Source: Arthrobacter ulcerisalmonis (lineage in GTDB: Bacteria; Actinomycetota; Actinomycetes; Actinomycetales; Micrococcaceae). From it: a DNA stretch of 64,000 bases. The notes beneath the pieces were generated by a model. It worked only from the letters and a program-made list of their open reading frames with translations, was not told the DNA's origin and did no database searches. Numbering within the stretch: position 1 is the first letter of the stretch; the number at the start of each line of letters is the position of its first letter. A program made the position numbers and the translations under genes. Below, piece after piece: positions 58,377-64,000 of this stretch. Location of the stretch: the NCBI RefSeq assembly GCF_900609065.1, contig NZ_UXAU01000026.1:1-64000 (forward strand). The letters run 5' to 3'.

Positions 58377-58812
58377 ATTGAAAACCTCCACTTGGGGACG
58401 GTCTCGGCTGCGCCTTTGCAGCTGCGAACGGACGCAGGGTTGGGTTGATGACTGAGATGAGGCACCACTCACGGATGTGAGTTCCGTCACCCTGCTTGGC
58501 TTATGCTACAGCGCGAATTGCAGGGATATTGCTGCAGTTCAGGGCGGCGTTGGTCGCGATCCCATAACAACTGTGTAGCCAGTTTGTTTCAAAAATGTAG
58601 GAATGCTAAAGAAACTTTTGTTGAGTAACGGTATTTCTTAACAGTTTGCTATCGAGCGCCGCCGGGGAGGTTTCCGGGACCACGCTGATAGTTGGGTCAC
58701 GGTTGGGTTGCACCGCCGACATCTGGGGAACTTTCACCGCCCCTGCCTCGTGAAAATTGGTAGCGTGAACTCCAAAGGTTCACATCACCCACTCGCATGG
58801 AGGAATACCGTA
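58377..58812. promoter_or_regulatory. Divergent region between livH and the BI-1 gene, with a CRP/GlxR-like site
   Basis: This 436-base region carries TGTGAGTTCCGTCACC (58476-58491), a TGTGA-N6-TCAC site about 100 bases upstream of livH, like the one before the binding-protein gene. Further on lies an AT-rich patch (58575-58650) that may hold promoters. The BI-1 side has GGAGGA just before its ATG. I see no ORF or RNA gene. Confidence 0.55.
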
Positions 58813-59673
58813 ATGGCACTCGGCGGCAACCCGATCTTCAACGGAAAGAGTTTCCGTGGAGCCACCCAAGCACCGCCTGTTCCGCAGGCCGCCTATGGTC
58901 AGGCTCCGTACGGCCAGCAGGGCTGGAGCAACACCCAGACCCAGGGCCTGTCCAACGACCAACTGCAGCAGATGTACAACCAGCCTGCTGCCGGCCCGGC
59001 CGACACCGGCCGGATGACCTTCGACGATGTCATCATCAAGACCGCCCTCTGCCTCGGCACGGTGGTGGTGGGTGCGGCTATCTCGCTGACCGTCAGCTTG
59101 GGCTTGGCGTCCATGCTGATGATCGTCGGTGCCTTGGGCGGCTTTGCGCTGGCCATGGTCAACACCTTCAAGAAGCAGCCCTCCCCGGCGCTCATCCTCG
59201 CGTACGCCGGCCTTGAGGGTCTGTTCCTGGGCGGACTGACCCGGATCCTCGACACCCAATACCCGGGCGTTGGGCTGCAGGCTGTCGTCGGCACGCTGTC
59301 CGTCTTCGCCGTGACCCTGTTGCTGTTCAAGAGCGGCAAGGTCCGGGCCAGCCCCAAGGCCATGCGCTTCTTCATGATCGCCATGTGTGGCTACGCACTG
59401 TTCTCCATCGTCAACCTGGTCATGATGATGACCGGACTCAGCCAGGGCATGTTCGGCATGCGCAGCGGCGTCATCGGCGTGGTCATCGGTCTCTTGGCCA
59501 TAGGCCTGGCCGCTTTCTCGCTGGTCATGGATTTCACCAGCATCGAGGCGGGCGTCCGCAGCGGCGCTCCGCAGCGCTTCTCCTGGACCGCAGCATTTGG
59601 CCTGACCGTCACCTTGGTCTGGCTCTACGTGGAGATCATCCGCCTGCTGGCCATCCTGCGCGGGGACGACTAG
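58813..59673 (+). CDS. Bax inhibitor-1/YccA family membrane protein
   Basis: The 286-residue protein has a Gln/Pro/Gly-rich N-terminus (about 60 residues) and seven helices, with the actinobacterial YccA-like pattern MTFDDVIIKTALCL, FALAMVNTFKKQPSPALIL and LVMDFTSIEAGVRSGAPQRF. It belongs to the TMBIM fold, linked to ion leak and membrane-stress control in other bacteria. The start at ATG 58813 has GGAGGA 8 bases upstream. Confidence 0.9.
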   Translation: MALGGNPIFNGKSFRGATQAPPVPQAAYGQAPYGQQGWSNTQTQGLSNDQLQQMYNQPAAGPADTGRMTFDDVIIKTALCLGTVVVGAAISLTVSLGLASMLMIVGALGGFALAMVNTFKKQPSPALILAYAGLEGLFLGGLTRILDTQYPGVGLQAVVGTLSVFAVTLLLFKSGKVRASPKAMRFFMIAMCGYALFSIVNLVMMMTGLSQGMFGMRSGVIGVVIGLLAIGLAAFSLVMDFTSIEAGVRSGAPQRFSWTAAFGLTVTLVWLYVEIIRLLAILRGDD

Positions 59674-59710
59674 CTCCTTCCCGTACCGGCCGCCGTCGGA
59701 CGTTAGACAA

Positions 59711-59747
59711 CGAGGGCCCCACCATCTGGTGGGGCCCTCGGGCTTTT
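59711..59747. terminator. Bidirectional terminator between the BI-1 and galK genes
   Basis: A perfect 13-bp stem (59711-59723 with 59728-59740) and a 4-base loop are followed by GGCTTTT on the plus strand. It separates the convergent BI-1 gene and galK. Confidence 0.85.
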
Positions 59748-59763
59748 AAAATGGGTTGGCCGG

Positions 59764-60959
59764 CTAGGCCACGCGCATGGCACCGGCTGCGGGGGAGACG
59801 GTGAAGATCTCCGGGGACGTATAGCCGGCCGCCGCAAAGGCACGGACGACGGCGTCCCGCACCTGCTGCTCGGCACTCACCGGGGTCAGCGCAATCGCAG
59901 CCCCGCCAAAGCCGCCGCCCGTCATCCGGGCGCCAATGGCGCCGGAGGACCGGGCCGTGTCCACTGCGAGGTCAAGCTCTGGACAAGAGATTTCGAAGTC
60001 GTCCCGCATGGACACGTGGCTGGCGTCCAGAAGTGCACCAATCGCCGACGGTCCGTGGCTGGCCAGCAACTCAACCGTCCGCAGCACCCGATCATCCTCG
60101 GTCACCACATGGCGCACCCGCCGGAAGGTCAGCTCGTCCAACAGTCCGCTGGCCTTCTCCAGGTCGCCCACCTGGACGTCCCGCAGGGCCGGGACACCGA
60201 GGACTTGGGCCCCCAACTCGCAGGACGCCCGACGGGAGGCGTAACCGCCGTCGGCATGGGAGTGCGAGACCTTGGTGTCGATCACCAGCATGACCAGCCC
60301 GGCCGGTTCCGTTTCAAACGGCACCAGGCGCGCATGCTGATCACGGCAATCGAGGAACACCGCATGCCCGGAGGCGCCACGCAACGAGGCCGATTGATCC
60401 ATGATGCCGGTAGGTGCACCCACGAAATCGTTTTCCGCCTGCTGCGTGGCCAGCACCATCTCCTGTGCAGACAGCCCAGCCCCGGTCAGCTCATTGAGCG
60501 CGGTGACCACCGCGCATTCGATCGCGTGCGAGGACGACAACCCAGCGCCCAGGGGAACCGTGGAATCGAGCAGCAGGTCCAGGCCCGGGACGTCAATGCC
60601 GCGCTGCTGCAGGGCCCACATAACGCCGAGGGGATACTTGGTCCAGCCCTTGGCCGTTCCCGGTTTGAGGTCCGTCAGCGGCACGCTCAGCATGCCCTGA
60701 TCGCCATAGGTGGAGAGGAGTCGCACCGTGGAATCCGGGCGGACGCGGATAGCCACCCGCGCCGTCCGGTCGATAGCGAACGGCAGCACGAAGCCCTCGT
60801 TATAGTCGGTATGCTCGCCGATGAGGTTGACTCGGCCCGGCGCCTGCCAGACGCCGTCGGGCGCCACACCGAATTCTGCTTCGAACTGCTCTGTCAACCC
60901 GGCAGCAAGCCCATTGGCTGCTGCGTCCTGCTGGTTGGTCTGCTGGCCCGGATCGGCGA

Positions 60960-60963
<4 letters not shown>
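59764..60963 (-). CDS. galK: Galactokinase
   Basis: GalK phosphorylates galactose in the Leloir pathway. The 399-residue GHMP kinase has the galactokinase signature GRVNLIGEHTDYNEGFVLPF, the ATP loop VPLGAGLSSSHAIE and GARMTGGGFGGAAI. Its start overlaps the galT stop by 4 bases (the end and start share TCAT on the plus strand). Confidence 0.96.
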
Positions 60964-62117
<1,154 letters not shown>

Positions 62118-62219
62118 AGCAAAAATTCTTGCATGTTCGATCAAAAAAGAATAGTTAGCAACAAAAAATAACAAATGAACTTCTCGGTCACTGGCTTTGT
62201 TCGGGGTAGCCTATCCACC
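62118..62219. promoter_or_regulatory. Divergent galT/galM promoter region
   Basis: About 100 bases, AT-rich near 62120-62180 unlike the surroundings, separate galTK from galM. On the galM side TAGCCT (62207-62212) lies 7 bases before the ATG, suggesting a leaderless transcript. I cannot identify a sure operator. Confidence 0.45.
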
Positions 62220-63167
62220 ATGACTCTTCCTTTGGCCGCACCCGCGGGTGCGCACGCGTACGCAACTGGCAGGCAGTACGAGCTCCGCCGGGGTGATGCC
62301 TTCGCCGTGATCACGGAGCTGGCCGCCGGCCTTCGGTCCTATGAACGCGGCGGGGTGCTGTTGACGGAGACCTACGGCGATGACCAGATCGCGCCGGGCG
62401 CTACGGGCATCACCCTGGCGCCCTGGGCCAACCGCGTTGCTGACGGGATTTGGTTCCTGGACGGCCGCAAGCAGCAGCTGGACATCACTGAGGCCTCCCG
62501 GAATAACGCAAGCCACGGCCTGCTCCGCAACACCGCCTACCAGTTGGTCGATGAGTCGGAATTCTCAGTCACCCTCGAGGCCACCATCTTTCCGCAGCAC
62601 GGCTACCCCTTCCTGGCGCGGCACCGCGTGCAGTATTCCCTCACGGAAGAACTGGGGCTGGCGGTGCGGCAGACCCTGACAAACCATGCCGCCCAGCCCG
62701 CCCCCTTTGTCCTGGGCGCGCACCCGTACCTCCGCCTGGGGAATGTTCCGGTCGAAGACCTGATGTTGACGGTCCACGCGAATACGGCCTTGATCGCGGA
62801 TGAACGCCTGATCCCACGGAGCACCGCGCCCGTCAGCGGTGACACCGACTTCCGCGCCGGCCAACACGTCGCGGACCTCAGCGTGGATGTCGCCCTGACG
62901 GACTTGGCGTTCGACGGCGGGGTAGCCCGGCACGTTCTGGCCGGCGCGGATGGCCAGCAGGTCAGCCTGTGGCAGGACGCCGCGTGCAGTTATGTGCACG
63001 TTTTCATCAGCACCGAATACCCTGGCCGGAGCCGGGCCGTGGCGGTGGAACCCATGACCGGCCCCGCCAATGCCTTCAATACCGGCGACGGCCTGCGCTG
63101 GCTCCAGCCGGGCGAGTCGTTCAGCATCGACTGGGGCATCGACTACAGTCCCGCCCCCGTGGCGTAG
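62220..63167 (+). CDS. galM: Aldose 1-epimerase
   Basis: GalM interconverts alpha and beta sugars and makes alpha-D-galactose for GalK. The 315-residue beta-sandwich protein has NRVADGIWFLDG, the SHGLLRNTAYQLV motif with the catalytic His, LGAHPYLRLG with the second His, and VAVEPMTGPANAFN with the catalytic Glu. The ATG at 62220 starts directly before the fold. It is divergent from galTK. Confidence 0.92.
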   Translation: MTLPLAAPAGAHAYATGRQYELRRGDAFAVITELAAGLRSYERGGVLLTETYGDDQIAPGATGITLAPWANRVADGIWFLDGRKQQLDITEASRNNASHGLLRNTAYQLVDESEFSVTLEATIFPQHGYPFLARHRVQYSLTEELGLAVRQTLTNHAAQPAPFVLGAHPYLRLGNVPVEDLMLTVHANTALIADERLIPRSTAPVSGDTDFRAGQHVADLSVDVALTDLAFDGGVARHVLAGADGQQVSLWQDAACSYVHVFISTEYPGRSRAVAVEPMTGPANAFNTGDGLRWLQPGESFSIDWGIDYSPAPVA

Positions 63168-63203
63168 TTTCCGATTGAGGCCGTGCTGGGTAAGGATTAG
63201 GCT

Positions 63204-64000
63204 ATGACGCCTCCCAACGACGCCGCCAACGCCATGGCCTCAGGTTCGCCAGCACACCCCGCTTCACCGCTGCGCGTCCTCACGGACAGGGAATTGGACC
63301 AAGACATTCCCTACGGAATCCGGATTGCTGCCTCCTGGGCGTGGCGGCTCGGCCTGATCCTGCTGGTGGGCGGAGCGCTGATCTGGCTCCTCAGCAAAAT
63401 CAGCTTCCTCATCATCCCGCTGATGGTCGCCGCGTTGCTGGCGGGCCTGCTGAACCCCGTGGTGACCTGGCTGGCGCAACGGAACCTGCCGCGCGGCCTG
63501 GCAGTAGCCCTCACCGTGGTGGCGTTCCTGGGCGTGATCGTCGGCGCCCTGGCTCTGGTGGGACGCCAACTCTTTGCCGGCCTCGGTGAACTGTGGTCTG
63601 AGGCCCTCAACGGCGTGGTCCAGATCCAGGATTGGCTGGCGGATGGTCCGCTGCACCTCACGGCAGACCAGATCGACCAGTACCTCAAGGAAGCCACCGC
63701 AGCCCTGCAGGAGAACAGCAGCAGCATCCTCAGCGGCGCACTATCGTTCGGCAGCACGGCCGGCCACTTCGCGGCAGGGCTGGTCCTGGCACTGTTCATC
63801 CTGATCTTCTTCCTCCTCGAAGGCAGCCGGATCTGGGCGTTCCTGGTGCGGCTCCTGCCCCGCAAGGCACGGCCGGGCGCTTTCGGTGCCGGCCGCAAGG
63901 GCTGGACCTCTATGGTCAGCTACGTGCGGATCCAACTCTTCGTCGCGGCAGTGGACGCGATCGGTATCGGCGCCGGTGCAGCCATTATCGGTGTTCCGCT
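63204..64000 (+). CDS. AI-2E family transporter (partial, cut by the right edge)
   Basis: From ATG 63204 the frame stays open to the window end (about 265 residues). It shows paired N-terminal helices (LILLVGGALIWLLSKISFLI, LMVAALLAGLLNPVVTWL) and the AI-2E/PerM pattern ALTVVAFLGVIVGALALVG and VRIQLFVAAVDAIGIGAGAA. Members are exporters or permeases of varied substrates; autoinducer-2 export is not implied. The C-terminus is missing. Confidence 0.85.
   Translation, partial: MTPPNDAANAMASGSPAHPASPLRVLTDRELDQDIPYGIRIAASWAWRLGLILLVGGALIWLLSKISFLIIPLMVAALLAGLLNPVVTWLAQRNLPRGLAVALTVVAFLGVIVGALALVGRQLFAGLGELWSEALNGVVQIQDWLADGPLHLTADQIDQYLKEATAALQENSSSILSGALSFGSTAGHFAAGLVLALFILIFFLLEGSRIWAFLVRLLPRKARPGAFGAGRKGWTSMVSYVRIQLFVAAVDAIGIGAGAAIIGVP

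Overview
The window looks like ordinary chromosomal DNA of a high-GC actinobacterium, most probably Arthrobacter or Paenarthrobacter (Micrococcaceae). The reasons are the GC-rich, strongly biased codon use, the monomeric NADP isocitrate dehydrogenase, the eno-ftsB-DUF501-ppx gene order, many GTG and TTG starts, several promoters that seem to give leaderless mRNAs, and a ZTP riboswitch before glyA. The genus is inferred from gene content, not from a search. I see no prophage, insertion sequence, CRISPR array, plasmid function or defence island.

Layout. 1-7.0 kb: edge of an unknown gene, an MFS transporter, purH, a secreted trypsin-like protease and icd. 7.0-10.3 kb: a Gfo/Idh/MocA oxidoreductase and a MacB-type ABC exporter whose permease gene carries a one-base frameshift. 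10.4-15.9 kb: a monosaccharide ABC importer (binding protein, permease, double ATPase) behind a ROK repressor. 15.9-19.9 kb: gamma-carbonic anhydrase, purU and, divergently, ZTP riboswitch-glyA-folD. Together with purH this makes a one-carbon/purine theme, and two near-perfect long palindromes flank these genes. 19.9-24.9 kb: a small membrane protein, exonuclease III, trpS, a 2'-5' RNA ligase-like protein, a YihY membrane protein and an alpha/beta hydrolase. 25-28.5 kb: sdhCDAB. 28.8-33.2 kb: manC, an M20 amidohydrolase, then ohrR-ohrA-oxidoreductase under an OhrR-type operator.

33.4-44.5 kb is a nucleoside uptake and salvage locus: a BMP lipoprotein, ATPase and two permeases, then cytidine deaminase, pyrimidine-nucleoside phosphorylase, two DedA paralogues, adenosine deaminase and MazG. 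44.6-51.3 kb holds eno, a FtsB/DivIC protein, DUF501, a Ppx/GppA phosphatase, a mycosin-like subtilase and a type II NADH dehydrogenase with a Rex- or CRP/GlxR-like operator. 51.4-58.4 kb has an ACT-GNAT fusion, a tRNA with anticodon TAA on a short-variable-arm scaffold, and a branched-chain amino acid (Liv) importer split into a convergent binding-protein gene and a livHMGF operon. Both liv promoter regions carry a TGTGA-N6-TCAC site, and LivH has an extra exported domain. 58.8-64 kb has a Bax-inhibitor-1 protein, galT-galK divergent from galM, and the start of an AI-2E family exporter.

Most of the window is conserved metabolism. The signals most worth following are the dispersed palindromes, the regulatory sites that coincide with promoters, the LivH and ACT-GNAT fusions, the unusual tRNA and the frameshifted permease. 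I did not find a convincing new multi-gene system.
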